64,000 nucleotides of DNA from an uncultured Rothia sp. (GTDB taxonomy: Bacteria > Actinomycetota > Actinomycetes > Actinomycetales > Micrococcaceae), in assembly GCF_916715725.1 (NCBI RefSeq), contig NZ_CAKAPD010000002.1:164936-228935 (forward strand), in the 5' to 3' direction. Position 1 is the first letter of the stretch, and every line of letters starts with the position of its first letter. Shown in pieces: positions 53,162 to 62,856 of this stretch. Made by a program: the position numbers and the translations under genes. The notes beneath the pieces are model-generated. The model saw nothing but the letters and a program-made list of their open reading frames with translations, was not told the DNA's origin and made no database searches.

Positions 53162-54304
53162 ATGGCACATACAGCACCGGAGTATCCGTCCCTCTATTCC
53201 GCCGTTTTTGAGCGGCCAAATTCTCTCAACTTCATTCGCCTAGTCCTCGCGACCTTTGTGATTTTCTCCCACACGCCCTACATTGTGGCGGGTGTAAAGG
53301 TTGATGAAAACCCCCTGTGGAAAGAGTTCTATGTCTTTGGCGATTTTGCAGTCAATGCTTTCTTCGCCATCTCGGGATTTTTAATTGCGCACAGCGCCTA
53401 CCGGAGTTCCGCGGGATCATATCTGGTGAAGCGTATCTTGCGTATTTTCCCCGGTTACTGGGTCTCCATCCTTTTTGTAATTTTCATTGGTGGAACGCTC
53501 TCCGTCCTCACAGGCCACGCCCCCATGGGTTGGGACATCCCCAACGCCATCTTATACTTCCGCAACAACTGGGATCTCTCCCAATTGCAGTACGGACTCT
53601 TTAACGGACCGGCCGACGTGCCGTTTACCTCCCCTTCATGGAACGGTTCAGCATGGACGCTAGAATACGAGTTCTTCTGCTACCTTTTACTTCTCCCCAT
53701 CTTCTACCTTCCGTTCGTTCGCCAGCATCTAAAGGTTTTTATTCCTCTTGCTTACCTTGTGAGCCTCAGCTACTACGTACTCATTCAGGTACTTGGCTAC
53801 GATTGGATGACCTGGGCGCTGGGCCTCGACCCTAGAAACCTCAAGGCTTCAGCACGCCTCTACCCCTTCTTTTTTGCCGGGGCTCTACTCTACCTCGTGA
53901 GCCGCCGTATCACGCTCCGTCCGGTAATCACTCCGCTCCTGGCTACAATTTGTACTCTCGCCGGGTTCTACTTCACCTGGCTCGTTCCTCACGCCAACAT
54001 TATGCAGTGGACTCAGATTGTTTTGGCCTTCGGAATTATTGCCCTGGGCACCTGTCTTAACGTTCCTCTGGGGCAAACCAACGATATCTCTTACGGCGTG
54101 TATATCTACGCCTGGCCGGTACAACAGATTCTTGTACTCCTGGGAAGCGTTTCCCTCGGAATCTCAGTTAATATCATCCTCGACGCCATCATCACCTTCG
54201 GCCTAGCATGGCTTTCTTGGACCTTTGTTGAGAAGCGGGCCATGGCTCTCGGCCGTAACCCTTTGGTTTCGGGTAAGAAGCCTACAGTCCAGTCTGCAAC
54301 CTAG
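53162..54304 (+). CDS. Acyltransferase family 3 (OafA-like) membrane protein
   Basis: 380 aa with about 10 hydrophobic segments. 'NFIRLVLATFVIFSHTPYIV' carries the early His of the AT-3 family (the family often reads R-x10-H), followed by 'NAFFAISGFLIAHSAYRS' and 'ILRIFPGYWVSILF'. Such proteins transfer acetyl or other acyl groups to surface sugars. Located right after two glycosyltransferases. No strong ribosome site at the ATG (TAGAAACTT before it). Confidence 0.82.
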   Translation: MAHTAPEYPSLYSAVFERPNSLNFIRLVLATFVIFSHTPYIVAGVKVDENPLWKEFYVFGDFAVNAFFAISGFLIAHSAYRSSAGSYLVKRILRIFPGYWVSILFVIFIGGTLSVLTGHAPMGWDIPNAILYFRNNWDLSQLQYGLFNGPADVPFTSPSWNGSAWTLEYEFFCYLLLLPIFYLPFVRQHLKVFIPLAYLVSLSYYVLIQVLGYDWMTWALGLDPRNLKASARLYPFFFAGALLYLVSRRITLRPVITPLLATICTLAGFYFTWLVPHANIMQWTQIVLAFGIIALGTCLNVPLGQTNDISYGVYIYAWPVQQILVLLGSVSLGISVNIILDAIITFGLAWLSWTFVEKRAMALGRNPLVSGKKPTVQSAT

Positions 54305-54315
54305 CCGCTACGCAG

Positions 54316-54354
54316 AGAATGCCCCTCCGCTGGATATCAGCCGAGGGGCATTCT
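54316..54354. terminator. Terminator between convergent acyltransferase and flippase genes
   Basis: Perfect stem AGAATGCCCCTC / GAGGGGCATTCT with an inner near-palindrome. Confidence 0.8.
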
Positions 54355-54364
54355 TAATGCAGGA

Positions 54365-55750
54365 TTATCCCTTGGGGGCGGTGACAGATACACCCAGCAT
54401 ATGTACCACAAAGCCGCAGACCGGGCCGACCGCCAGCGCCACAATAGCGCGCGGCACCAGCGGCGCGGGAATCAAGAACGCCAGGCTCAGCGTCACCGCC
54501 GCGGCAACCACCCAACCGGCAAGGTAGATACGGTGCTGGTTCACCGCGAGCGCCATATTGCCCGAGAGGGTCATGAGCGCCAGCAGTGCCGAGGCGAAGA
54601 CCAGCGCACCCAGGGTGATGCCGGAGGCTGCCGCCTCGTACGCGGACTCTGCACCTGCGGCAGGCGGGTAAATCAGGCGGAACAGCAGCGGACCCACCAG
54701 GTACGCCGCCAACGCGCCCACAGCACCCACAGCCACCACTGCGGCGGCAGGCTTAATGAACGCCGCTACGGGGCGGTGGCGCTGCTTCAAGAAGGCAGAA
54801 ACCGCCACACCCTGGAACGCCTGCAGGGGAATCATGATTGGCGAACGGGTAATGGAAATCGCCAGGATCAGGGTGCCCAGCACAATCGGTTCGCTCGCCG
54901 CGGCGCCGCTCGCTTTCAGCACGTTCGGGAAGCCCATCATCAGCACCGCCGCGGCGGCAGAGGACAGGAACGACCAGAGGATATTTAAGCTCAGGCGGCG
55001 CGCGGGCACATCGGCGCGGGCAACCCACAGGCGGCGACCCGAAACGGTCACGAACGCCAGGATGAGCCACAGACCCATCGGCACGACGGTTGCCACCTCA
55101 AGGCCGGCAAGGGAAGGAATCATGAGCGCAGACGCAAGCATGAGGATGAGGCGCCCGGCAGATTCCAGACCGCCCACCGCCGCAAAAAGGTACCAGCGGT
55201 CCTCACCGGCGGTCACACCGCTCATAGTCGCCTGCAGGGCGTAGAGGAACACGCCCACCGCCATAACGGTCACGCCCACCGCCGCCGAATGCGGAATCTG
55301 CTGGCCCGCCCACAGAGGGGAGCTCACCAACACCAGCGCACCAGCGATAGCACCCAGAGCCGCGGTCACCGTAACCACGCGGGCGCCCTGCGGCGCGGAA
55401 CCCTCAGCAGATGCAGCCCCGCCGGATGCAGCCCTGTTAGCTAAAGCCCTGTCAGCTACAGCACGGGTGCGTGCCGTACCCACCGCGCGCGTAATCTCCG
55501 GCTGAATACCCGTGATAATACCCGTCACAGTGAAAAGCGCCGCCCAGAACAGCAGGAACTCCGTCAGCTCCGAACCGTTCAGGGCACGCTGAGCAATCAT
55601 GGTCACCAACAGCGTGGAGACCGCCGCCAACAGGGACGAACCCAAAAGCGCCAGGGACTGGTAGCGGGTGACCGTACCCGAAGACTGGGCCTCCCGAGAG
55701 GGGTGTTCCTCCACCCCGCTCTTATCGGGGTGCTGTACCGACTCGCTCAC
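54365..55750 (-). CDS. Polysaccharide flippase-like membrane protein
   Basis: 461 aa from a GTG at 55750, with GAGGAGG 5 nt upstream; a TTG 14 codons earlier is less likely. About 12-14 hydrophobic segments; 'LLGSSLLAAVSTLLVTMIAQRALNGSELTEFLLFWAALFTVTGII' at the start and pairs of Gly/Ala-rich helices fit the MOP (Wzx-like) exporter superfamily. It is probably the lipid-linked sugar flippase for the surface glycan made by neighbouring transferases. Ala/Gly-rich loop at about 105-130. Confidence 0.72.
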   Translation of the reverse strand: MSESVQHPDKSGVEEHPSREAQSSGTVTRYQSLALLGSSLLAAVSTLLVTMIAQRALNGSELTEFLLFWAALFTVTGIITGIQPEITRAVGTARTRAVADRALANRAASGGAASAEGSAPQGARVVTVTAALGAIAGALVLVSSPLWAGQQIPHSAAVGVTVMAVGVFLYALQATMSGVTAGEDRWYLFAAVGGLESAGRLILMLASALMIPSLAGLEVATVVPMGLWLILAFVTVSGRRLWVARADVPARRLSLNILWSFLSSAAAAVLMMGFPNVLKASGAAASEPIVLGTLILAISITRSPIMIPLQAFQGVAVSAFLKQRHRPVAAFIKPAAAVVAVGAVGALAAYLVGPLLFRLIYPPAAGAESAYEAAASGITLGALVFASALLALMTLSGNMALAVNQHRIYLAGWVVAAAVTLSLAFLIPAPLVPRAIVALAVGPVCGFVVHMLGVSVTAPKG

Positions 55751-55866
55751 CGCGTCCTCCTCATTCCTAGCCGCCAATATAGCCGTCAACACAAACCATC
55801 ATTACATACGCAGATGCGCCGCACATCCACCGCAGGATGTACGACGCACCGCACACAAATATAGGT

Positions 55867-56742
55867 TTACTTCACCACATGCTCGGCAAGGTTCTTAACA
55901 CCCTGCCACTTCTTCGCCAGGGCCGCCTTCGGCAGCAGAGTCAGCGCGTGAGCACGCGAGGAGAAACGGATACGGGCCACGCGGGCAGCCTTCGTCCAAC
56001 CCAGGGCAGTCATCTCATCAGCAATGGTGTTCATGTAGCGGCGCTCCTCATCAAAGCGGGTACCCTCCAGGGCACGCCAGGACGAGTCAGAACCACCGTG
56101 ACGACGGTACATGAACGCAACCTGCGGATCGTAGTACAGGGAGCCGCCACGCATCGTAATGTCCAGAATCAGCGCCATATCCTGCACAACGTTCAGGCCC
56201 TCACGGAAGCCGGTGCCCACGATAGCGTCTTTACGCCAACCCAGGGACGGGAAGTAGAACCACGCGCCGCGCAGCAGGGAGGTAGCCAGCTCCTCACCCT
56301 GCAGAACAGCCTCACCCTTGGGACGGTAGAACGCCTTAGTCTGCTCCACCAGAGTGTTCGACAGGCCGTTGTTCTCATCAATCACGACCACGCCGGGCTG
56401 GAAAATGGATGCCTCAGGGTGCTTCGCCGCCGAATCCACCAGCCACTGCACATAGTTGGGGAGCATGACATCATCAGCACCCATGACGGTGACCAGGTCA
56501 TTCTCTACGAAGGTCAAGCACTTGCGGTAATTACCGTTCGCGCCCAAGTTCTTCTCGTTACGCATGTAGGTGATGCGCTCATCCTTGAGCGACTCGAACC
56601 AGCCGGGAATCGAGTCGTCCGGGTAGCCGTCATCGATAACAATCATGCGCCAGTCCGGGTTGGTCTGACCGACCACAGACAGCACAGCCTGCTTCATCAT
56701 GGCAACGTCGCCGTAGTAGGGGAACAGAATATCAACGGTCAT
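55867..56742 (-). CDS. GT2 glycosyltransferase
   Basis: 291 aa. 'VDILFPYYGDVAMMKQAVLSVVGQTNPDWRMIVIDDG' and 'VMGADDVMLPNYVQWL' give the GT-A fold with the DXD-like ADD. 'GGSDSSWRALEGTRFDEERRYM' is in the later part. GGAG lies 9 nt before the ATG. Near the flippase and on the same strand; acceptor and donor are unknown. Confidence 0.82.
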   Translation of the reverse strand: MTVDILFPYYGDVAMMKQAVLSVVGQTNPDWRMIVIDDGYPDDSIPGWFESLKDERITYMRNEKNLGANGNYRKCLTFVENDLVTVMGADDVMLPNYVQWLVDSAAKHPEASIFQPGVVVIDENNGLSNTLVEQTKAFYRPKGEAVLQGEELATSLLRGAWFYFPSLGWRKDAIVGTGFREGLNVVQDMALILDITMRGGSLYYDPQVAFMYRRHGGSDSSWRALEGTRFDEERRYMNTIADEMTALGWTKAARVARIRFSSRAHALTLLPKAALAKKWQGVKNLAEHVVK

Positions 56743-56793
56743 GAGGTATTACTCCAAGCTCAAACGTGTAGAAACGTATAAAAATCAGGGGCT

Positions 56794-57171
56794 TTAGGGC
56801 TTCTTCTGCTCTCGCTCTGTGGCGCGGGAAGCGCCCTGCGGCTGACGCTGAAGAGCCTTCATAATCGCAACTTCTTCAGCGAGGGTACGCATATCATCCG
56901 TAATCTTCGAGATAGCCAGGGTCAAGTGCAAGCTAATACCCATCAGCATAATAATCGCCAGTAGGAACAGCAGGTTGACCGGGGTCTCAATACCCACCAG
57001 ACGCGAGAGGGCATCCAAAAGCTTCGGGAAAAGCGCTAGCACAATCATGATGACGCCAACGATAAGCCACAGTGCGGCGTACTTTTCCTTCATCTTCTGG
57101 TTGCGTACCTGCGCCAGAACGAGAACCTCCATCACCACCACGATGAGAAGGAAGAAAATATTTGCACTCAT
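56794..57171 (-). CDS. DUF2304-family membrane protein
   Basis: 125 aa with three hydrophobic segments ('IFFLLIVVVMEVLVLAQV', 'AALWLIVGVIMIVLALF', 'NLLFLLAIIMLMGISLHLTLAI') and a charged coiled-coil-like tail. The 'VRNQKMKEKYAALWLIVG' segment is the DUF2304 signature. In actinobacteria such proteins sit next to GT2 dolichol/polyprenyl-phosphate sugar transferases and may be their membrane partner. It begins immediately after the stop of the GT2 gene upstream (adjacent, no gap), so translational coupling is likely. Confidence 0.8.
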   Translation of the reverse strand: MSANIFFLLIVVVMEVLVLAQVRNQKMKEKYAALWLIVGVIMIVLALFPKLLDALSRLVGIETPVNLLFLLAIIMLMGISLHLTLAISKITDDMRTLAEEVAIMKALQRQPQGASRATEREQKKP

Positions 57172-57909
57172 TTACTTAGACCCCACATTCGTTTTCTGGC
57201 GAGTCATCGACATGCCAAACGAGAAGAAAGAACGAACCAGGTACACCGCAGACTTCCACGGGCTCGAAGAAGGAGTACCACCCTGACGCTCACGCATCTC
57301 AACCGGCACCTGCTTAACAGTCAAGCCAGAACGAATCGCCATCACGCAGGCATCAATACAGTCACCCAGATACTCAGCAGGTAGATGCTCGCAATACTGC
57401 TCAATCGCCTTGCGGTCTGCCGCACGGAAGCCGGAGGTGGCGTCGGTGAACTTCTCGCCTGAAATCATCGTAAACATACGGGCCAGAACCACCATCGCCC
57501 ACTTACGCGGACCAGACACCTTATAGTTCGTCGCCTCAGCAAAGCGGGAACCGATCGAGATGTTGACATCCTCCAGGCCAGCAAGCACAGTGCGGATACC
57601 CTTCGGGTCATGCTGGCCATCAGCATCAACCTGAATCGCGCAATCATATCCGGCTTGGCGAGCATACTTGTAACCGGTGCGCAAAGCGCCACCGATACCC
57701 ATGTTGTAGGGAAGATCAATCACGAAAGCGCCGGTAGCGCGCGCAATCTCAGAGGTGCGGTCGGTGGACCCGTCATTGACGACTACCAGGTCGACCTCAG
57801 GCATCATGCGGAAAAGTTCTTCAATTGTGCCCCCAATAACTTCCTCTTCATTCCACGCGGGCATAATGATGAGGGGCCGAGGGGTCTGCGTAAAAGTCTC
57901 TGATTCCAT
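57172..57909 (-). CDS. Polyprenyl-phosphate-type GT2 glycosyltransferase
   Basis: 245 aa. 'PLIIMPAWNEEEVIGGTIEEL', 'LVVVNDGSTDRTSEIARATG', 'GIGGALRTGYKYA' and 'VDADGQHDP' (DXD) match the dolichol-phosphate mannosyltransferase/polyprenyl-phosphate glycosyltransferase group, and 'DATSGFRAADRKAIE' is typical. It should charge a polyprenyl phosphate with a sugar on the cytoplasmic face. It directly precedes the DUF2304 partner. Confidence 0.87.
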   Translation of the reverse strand: MESETFTQTPRPLIIMPAWNEEEVIGGTIEELFRMMPEVDLVVVNDGSTDRTSEIARATGAFVIDLPYNMGIGGALRTGYKYARQAGYDCAIQVDADGQHDPKGIRTVLAGLEDVNISIGSRFAEATNYKVSGPRKWAMVVLARMFTMISGEKFTDATSGFRAADRKAIEQYCEHLPAEYLGDCIDACVMAIRSGLTVKQVPVEMRERQGGTPSSSPWKSAVYLVRSFFSFGMSMTRQKTNVGSK

Positions 57910-58016
57910 GCGGTGCTATCTCTTGTGTGTATGGCATACGGAAGTTAGTATGCGCACAAAGGCATACCGGTTTTACATCTTATCAGTACTCTCTTAACGA
58001 CGCTCGAAGTAGCACC

Positions 58017-58049
58017 GCGGGGGTGGCCTAGTCTCCACGCCACCCCCGC
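58017..58049 (-). terminator. Terminator of the DUF6541-like gene
   Basis: Perfect stem GCGGGGGTGGC / GCCACCCCCGC, loop 11 nt, just beyond the stop. Confidence 0.75.
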
Positions 58050-58080
58050 AATACTTCAGGCAGCCCAAAAGTGCCAGATA

Positions 58081-60084
58081 CTAGTTATTATCGCAAGCGC
58101 TAATGCGATACAGAGTCATCGGCCCCGAGGAGTACACCGGGGTCAGCACGTCCGTGTCGATAGCAGCTACGAGGCCGTCGTAGTTTTTCTGTGCGTCTGG
58201 GCCGAAGTTCAACTGGTTCTCCAGGTGAACGTACCAGTGGGCCTTGTACTTGTTCACTTCGCGGCACACCTCCGGATTTGTACGAGCGTCCTTGAGGTTG
58301 TGCATAATCGCCGAGTACTTGGGTGAAGTCTCAAACTCGAAGTGGTATCCCGTCAGGTGACGATCTGCCAGCGCGTAAATATAGGCGCTACCGTCCCAGG
58401 GGTTGTTCACGATCACATCGCCCTTCGGCACAATCTTCGGGATTTCATTAATAACGTTCATCTCATCCTGATTCAGAACCACAGAGGTCGGGGTCACTCG
58501 GTATTCCTGCGATACCGCCAGAGTTGTCTCCTGTACCGAGGGTACACGCGAGGATAGGCCCGCAACCGCGAGCACCAGCACCGTGGCAACGCCTATACCG
58601 GCCGTCGCCACCTTCAGGCGCGCTGCGCGCGGAACCCGACGCACCACCCAGGTGAGTAGGCCCTCGACAAAGCCGCCCAGGCCGATACCCGCCAGAATCA
58701 CCGAGGGGAATACCACCAGCGCCGCCAAGCGGAAATGATCCGTGTACCAGGGAGCAACCATCAACAAGCGGAACTCACCGCGCGGCACCGAGGCGGACAC
58801 AATCCATAGGTAACCAATCAGCACCCAGCTGGCAATCAGCCACAGGTTGCGGTGCTTGTACAGCAGGTACCCCGCGCCCCACAGGGCCAGGAAACCGGCC
58901 AGATACGAGGGATTGAACGTATCTCTCAACTGATTGGCGTTCTCCAGACCCAAGAAGAGGAACTGGTAGAGCGCCTCACCTTCGGTGAGCATAGGCTCCC
59001 ACGTGTTGCTGGCAGATGCGCCAGGACGCAGGAACCACCAGGCACCCACACACCCAAGAATTACCAGCCCGAGTAGAGCGGATCCCACCCACTTCTGGCG
59101 AGAGGTCAGCTCGCGTGAGCGCACTACCCACGCCACCCCGGCCAGCACCAGCGGCAGAGCAAAGACCACAGCAGACACCACCGCGTTCGGATGCACAAGC
59201 GCTAGACCCGCGACACCCACCAGGGCGGCAAGACACAGGGAAAGCAGAGCTGCGTACTCGCCGCGCACCATCACCTGCACCAGGCATACCATGAGTGCCA
59301 CAAATGATGGCACCAGAGCGTAACCCAGCAGATTCGGGAAGAGCACACCCCAGCGCAACAACAGACCGGGGAAGGCGGCAAAACCACCAATTATTGCAGG
59401 GATGGCAAGCGCCTGGAGGGGGCGAAGCTTCGGGATGCTCAGGCTTAGCGCCACCAGCGAGCAGGGCCACAAAATGCTGGCAGCCAGTAACACGGTCACG
59501 ATGGTGGCAGTCGCAATGCTCGTACCCGTAGTGCTATAAATCAGGGACACAAAATCATGCCAACCCGCCGGGTAAAATGCCGGTTGCTGGTCTGCCGCAG
59601 ATACCGCACCCAGGGTCAGGCTCGACGCGTCACCATGCTCCTGAATCCAGCGGATTGCATTCATATGGAATGAGTTATCCAGGCTCTGCGAGAACGCCTC
59701 AGGCCCGTAGACCATGTCCTCGGTCATGTGCAGCACCAGGAATCCGCCTAAAACAGCACCCACCACCGGCCACGCCACAGGAACATCATTACCCGGCCAC
59801 GAGGCAGACGCCAGAGCAGGCCAGCGGCGACCCACCAGCCACATGAGACCAGCAGCCGCAGCCACCAACACGACCGCGACCACTACGAAGGAAATCAGGT
59901 TCCACGCAATGCCGGTCTTACCCAGCACAATTGCCGAGACGGCAATCAGGGCAAAGGACAGGAGCGGAGAGAGGAAGACGCGCAGACGTGCGGGAACACG
60001 CAGCGCCCAGCCCATTGCATAGCCGGGGCCAAAAGCCAACACGACCGCAAAAAGTAGCAGCGGAATAGTTGCCAACCAGCTCAT
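58081..60084 (-). CDS. DUF6541-like polytopic membrane protein
   Basis: 667 aa from the ATG at 60084, with AAGAGG shortly upstream; a GTG six codons earlier has no ribosome site. About 13 or more transmembrane segments followed by a soluble C-terminal domain of about 150 aa ('NQDEMNVINEIPKIVPKGDVIVNNPWDGSAYIYALADRHLTGYHFE' read in parts) that should face outside. 'MVYGPEAFSQSLDNSFHMNAIRWIQEHGDASSL' and 'FYPAGWHDFVSLIY' are the conserved loop segments. This looks like a GT-C-type polyprenyl-sugar-using glycosyltransferase of actinobacterial surface glycans; the family link is by layout. Confidence 0.72.
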   Translation of the reverse strand: MSWLATIPLLLFAVVLAFGPGYAMGWALRVPARLRVFLSPLLSFALIAVSAIVLGKTGIAWNLISFVVVAVVLVAAAAGLMWLVGRRWPALASASWPGNDVPVAWPVVGAVLGGFLVLHMTEDMVYGPEAFSQSLDNSFHMNAIRWIQEHGDASSLTLGAVSAADQQPAFYPAGWHDFVSLIYSTTGTSIATATIVTVLLAASILWPCSLVALSLSIPKLRPLQALAIPAIIGGFAAFPGLLLRWGVLFPNLLGYALVPSFVALMVCLVQVMVRGEYAALLSLCLAALVGVAGLALVHPNAVVSAVVFALPLVLAGVAWVVRSRELTSRQKWVGSALLGLVILGCVGAWWFLRPGASASNTWEPMLTEGEALYQFLFLGLENANQLRDTFNPSYLAGFLALWGAGYLLYKHRNLWLIASWVLIGYLWIVSASVPRGEFRLLMVAPWYTDHFRLAALVVFPSVILAGIGLGGFVEGLLTWVVRRVPRAARLKVATAGIGVATVLVLAVAGLSSRVPSVQETTLAVSQEYRVTPTSVVLNQDEMNVINEIPKIVPKGDVIVNNPWDGSAYIYALADRHLTGYHFEFETSPKYSAIMHNLKDARTNPEVCREVNKYKAHWYVHLENQLNFGPDAQKNYDGLVAAIDTDVLTPVYSSGPMTLYRISACDNN

Positions 60085-60479
60085 TAACCCTCTTCTCCCC
60101 ACAGTTCACGCACCGAAAAACCCCTCAAATACGGGGCGCGGCGCGCTTTCGCGTACCAAGCAAGGATACCCCAGAGGCTTCTTTAGCCCGGCGAAACCCC
60201 GCAGAAGAGAGAGGGACAGCACCCGCAACCCGCTACTCAGACCCCGAAGCGGGACAATCGGCGGAGTGCATCTTCGAAGCTCCCAAAAGACGAAGATTAT
60301 GACGTAATATTTCACGCTCAATGTCACGAAAGGTTCACCTAAGAAACATAGGGCAATAAATAAGGTGTTCACCACCCTTTAGCTTTACCCTGAAACATAT
60401 CTCCCCTTAACAAAGGGTCGTCCAACGCATACACATCGGGACGAACCCTCAAACGCAGCCGCAGAAGAAAGGGTCGATC
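60085..60479. other. Divergent promoter region
   Basis: About 395 nt between the DUF6541-like gene (minus) and the flavin reductase (plus). The part at 60290-60370 is A+T-rich. No gene and no recognised regulatory RNA. Confidence 0.4.
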
Positions 60480-61022
60480 ATGACCGAAACCATTGCAGCA
60501 CCGGCACCCCTCGCCGACACCACCGAGCAGTTCAAGCTCGCCTTCGGCCACCAGCCCGCCGGCGTCGCCATCATCACCGCCACCGACGAAAACGGCGACC
60601 CCGCAGGCTTCACCGCCTCCTCGCTGACCTCCGTCGCCGCAGAACCGCCCATCATCGCCTTCTCCCTCAAGGCAAACAGCGGCTCCGCAGCAAAGATCGC
60701 GGCTGCATCCTCCTTCCTCGTGCACATGCTCGACGCTGAGAATGTCACCCTCGCGAAGAACTTCGCAACCCACGACTACCCCCGCTTCGACGACCCCAGC
60801 ACCTGGGAATTCGTCCACACCGGCGAGCCCCTCGTCCACGGCGTGCGCCGCGTACTGCGCGCAACCCCGCTCAGCCGCGTTGAGGCAGGCCCCGCACTCG
60901 TCTTCACCGCGCAGGTTGAAGAGTTCATCCGCAACGACTGCGAAGGCACCCCGCTGGTCTACCACTCGCGCAACTTCCACGCACTGGGCGACCACTCCAA
61001 CGTGAACAACTACAGCATCTAA
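60480..61022 (+). CDS. Flavin-reductase-domain protein
   Basis: 180 aa. 'FKLAFGHQPAGVAIITATDENGDPAGFTASSLTSVAAEPPIIAFSL' and the later 'FLVHMLDAENVTLAKNFA' are the flavin reductase-like FMN-binding signature. It reduces FMN or FAD with NAD(P)H, normally for a partner monooxygenase; no such partner is adjacent. GAAAGGG precedes the ATG. C-terminus ends 'YHSRNFHALG', the usual His-containing end. Confidence 0.88.
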   Translation: MTETIAAPAPLADTTEQFKLAFGHQPAGVAIITATDENGDPAGFTASSLTSVAAEPPIIAFSLKANSGSAAKIAAASSFLVHMLDAENVTLAKNFATHDYPRFDDPSTWEFVHTGEPLVHGVRRVLRATPLSRVEAGPALVFTAQVEEFIRNDCEGTPLVYHSRNFHALGDHSNVNNYSI

Positions 61023-61099
61023 CCCCGCGCAGGGGTCACGGGGCGGTATTCGACGACCATGAGGCGACGAATGCCGCCCCGCGGCGTACCCTGAACATA

Positions 61100-61155
61100 A
61101 CAGCGCACGCGGCACATGACAGCGCACAGCATTACAGCGCATCCAACACAGCGCA
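61100..61155 (+). repeat. Four ACAGCGCA repeats upstream of argE
   Basis: ACAGCGCA occurs at 61100, 61119, 61134 and 61148, with spacings 19, 15 and 14 nt, ending 13 nt before the argE start. Role unknown. Confidence 0.6.
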
Positions 61156-61167
61156 GAAGGAATAGTT

Positions 61168-62397
61168 ATGACGGCTCAGACCACCCAGCCCGCATCCCTC
61201 CCCTGGCTCGAAAAGCTCATCGCAATTCCCACCATCTCCGGAACCTCCAACCTCGAACTCATTGAGCTCATCGAAGCCGAGTTCGCCCGTTACGGCTACA
61301 GCGGTGTGCGCACCTACAACGAGGACGGCACCCGCGCCAACCTCTTCATCACCGTCCCCGCAGCGGACGGCACCACCCGCGGCGGCCTCATCCTCTCCGG
61401 CCACACGGACGTCGTTCCCGTCGCCGGTCAGGACTGGGACACCGACCCCTTCACCTTGCGCGTGGAGGGTACCCGCGCCTACGGCCGCGGCGTGTGCGAC
61501 ATGAAGGGCTTCATCGCCGTCGCGCTCTGGCTGTTGCCGCGCGTTGCTGAGGCGAAGTTGCGCACTCCCCTGCACTTCGCGTTCTCCTACGACGAGGAAA
61601 TCGGTTGCATCGGTGCACCCTCCCTCATTGAGGAGTTCGTGGCGCGCAACCTCGCACCCGACTACGCGATTGTTGGTGAGCCCTCCAGCATGCGCATTAT
61701 TGACGCGCACAAGGGCGCGCACCGCGGCCGCGTCACCTTCACCGGCGTGCCCAAGCACGGCTCCCTCGCCACCCACGGCGTGAACGCGGTTGCCGCAGCC
61801 GGCGAATTCATCACCTTCTTCACCGACATGGCGGACCAGTGGGAAGAAGAAGGCCCCTACGACGAATCTTTCATCATTCCCCACTCCACCGGTAGCGTGA
61901 ACCTGGCAAACGGCGGCCTGCAGTACAACATCGTCGCCGAGCAGGCGGTCGTGGAGTACGATGTGCGCACCCTGCCGCAGGTGACCACCGAGTCCTTCGT
62001 CGAGCGCATTGACCGTGAGCTTTCCGAGGTGATTCTGCCCGATCTGCAGGCGCGCGCCGCACGCGCCGAAAAGCTGACCGGCGCGGAGCCCGGTAGCCTC
62101 ACCTCCCGCGTGGGTGTGAAGCATGAACTGCTCGCCGCCGTGCCGGGTTTGGATACCGAAGACGACGCACCCATCGTGCGCCTCGCCCACGAGTGGCTCG
62201 GCACCAACGACGCACCGCAAAAGGTAACCTACGGCACCGAAGCGGGCCAGTTCCAGCGCGCCGGCGTGCAGAGCATCATCTGCGGCCCCGGCGACATTGC
62301 GCAGGCGCACACCCCGAACGAATGGATTGAGCTGGAGCAGCTGAGCGAATGCGAGCGCTTCTTCGAGGCGATTCTCGACTGGGCGAGCGCCAAGTAG
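61168..62397 (+). CDS. argE: Acetylornithine deacetylase / M20 deacylase
   Basis: 409 aa. M20 zinc-site motifs: 'SGHTDVVPV' (His79, Asp81), 'GRGVCDMKGF' (Asp111), 'YDEEIGCIGA' (Glu143/144), 'GEPSS' (Glu171) and 'YGTEAGQFQ'. 'DMKGFIAVAL' and 'GVPKHGSLATHGVNAVAAAGEFI' fit the ArgE group. Reaction: N-acetyl-L-ornithine to L-ornithine plus acetate. As most actinobacteria use ArgJ, a role in N-acyl-amino-acid salvage is also possible. AGAAGG lies just before the ATG, which is preceded by four ACAGCGCA repeats. No other arg genes. Confidence 0.82.
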   Translation: MTAQTTQPASLPWLEKLIAIPTISGTSNLELIELIEAEFARYGYSGVRTYNEDGTRANLFITVPAADGTTRGGLILSGHTDVVPVAGQDWDTDPFTLRVEGTRAYGRGVCDMKGFIAVALWLLPRVAEAKLRTPLHFAFSYDEEIGCIGAPSLIEEFVARNLAPDYAIVGEPSSMRIIDAHKGAHRGRVTFTGVPKHGSLATHGVNAVAAAGEFITFFTDMADQWEEEGPYDESFIIPHSTGSVNLANGGLQYNIVAEQAVVEYDVRTLPQVTTESFVERIDRELSEVILPDLQARAARAEKLTGAEPGSLTSRVGVKHELLAAVPGLDTEDDAPIVRLAHEWLGTNDAPQKVTYGTEAGQFQRAGVQSIICGPGDIAQAHTPNEWIELEQLSECERFFEAILDWASAK

Positions 62398-62451
62398 CGG
62401 TGTAGATTCCACCCCAAAACGGCTCATAAGAGCCCTGTAGAAACCACAGAG

Positions 62452-62485
62452 AATGCCCGGGTACCTCATGCGGTGCCCGGGCATT
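62452..62485 (+). terminator. Terminator of argE
   Basis: Arms AATGCCCGGGTACC and GGTGCCCGGGCATT with a 6-nt loop, followed by TTT. Confidence 0.85.
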
Positions 62486-62856
62486 TTTGTGCTGATGGCG
62501 GGTAGTGAAGGTGGGGATTCAAGTGTTGGTTGAGCCATGGATTTAACGGTCGGTTGAACTGTGGATTTAAGTATGGGTTTATGGAATGAGTCCAAGGTGT
62601 GGACTATGCCTGTTTTTCCCCTCATCCACCACATTTATTTTTAAACGAAAAACCCGAAAAACCGCTTATGTCTAAGGGTGAAATAACACAAAAGTATTGT
62701 CTTCCAGGGGTATTCAAGGTTCCATAGATGCCAAAGGTTAAACACGCCACTCGGGCGACATAACCCACACAAAACCACATCTCCCTCACGCTCGGCACTG
62801 CACACCCGGTCGAACCCCGGTTCACCACCCGCAGTTCACTACCTGAAGGACACCCC
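62486..62856. other. Intergenic region upstream of the glycerol facilitator
   Basis: About 370 nt. It contains a 19-nt imperfect direct repeat (GGTTGAGCCATGGATTTAA at 62528 and GGTTGAACTGTGGATTTAA at 62552) and a likely promoter; no gene seen. Confidence 0.45.
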
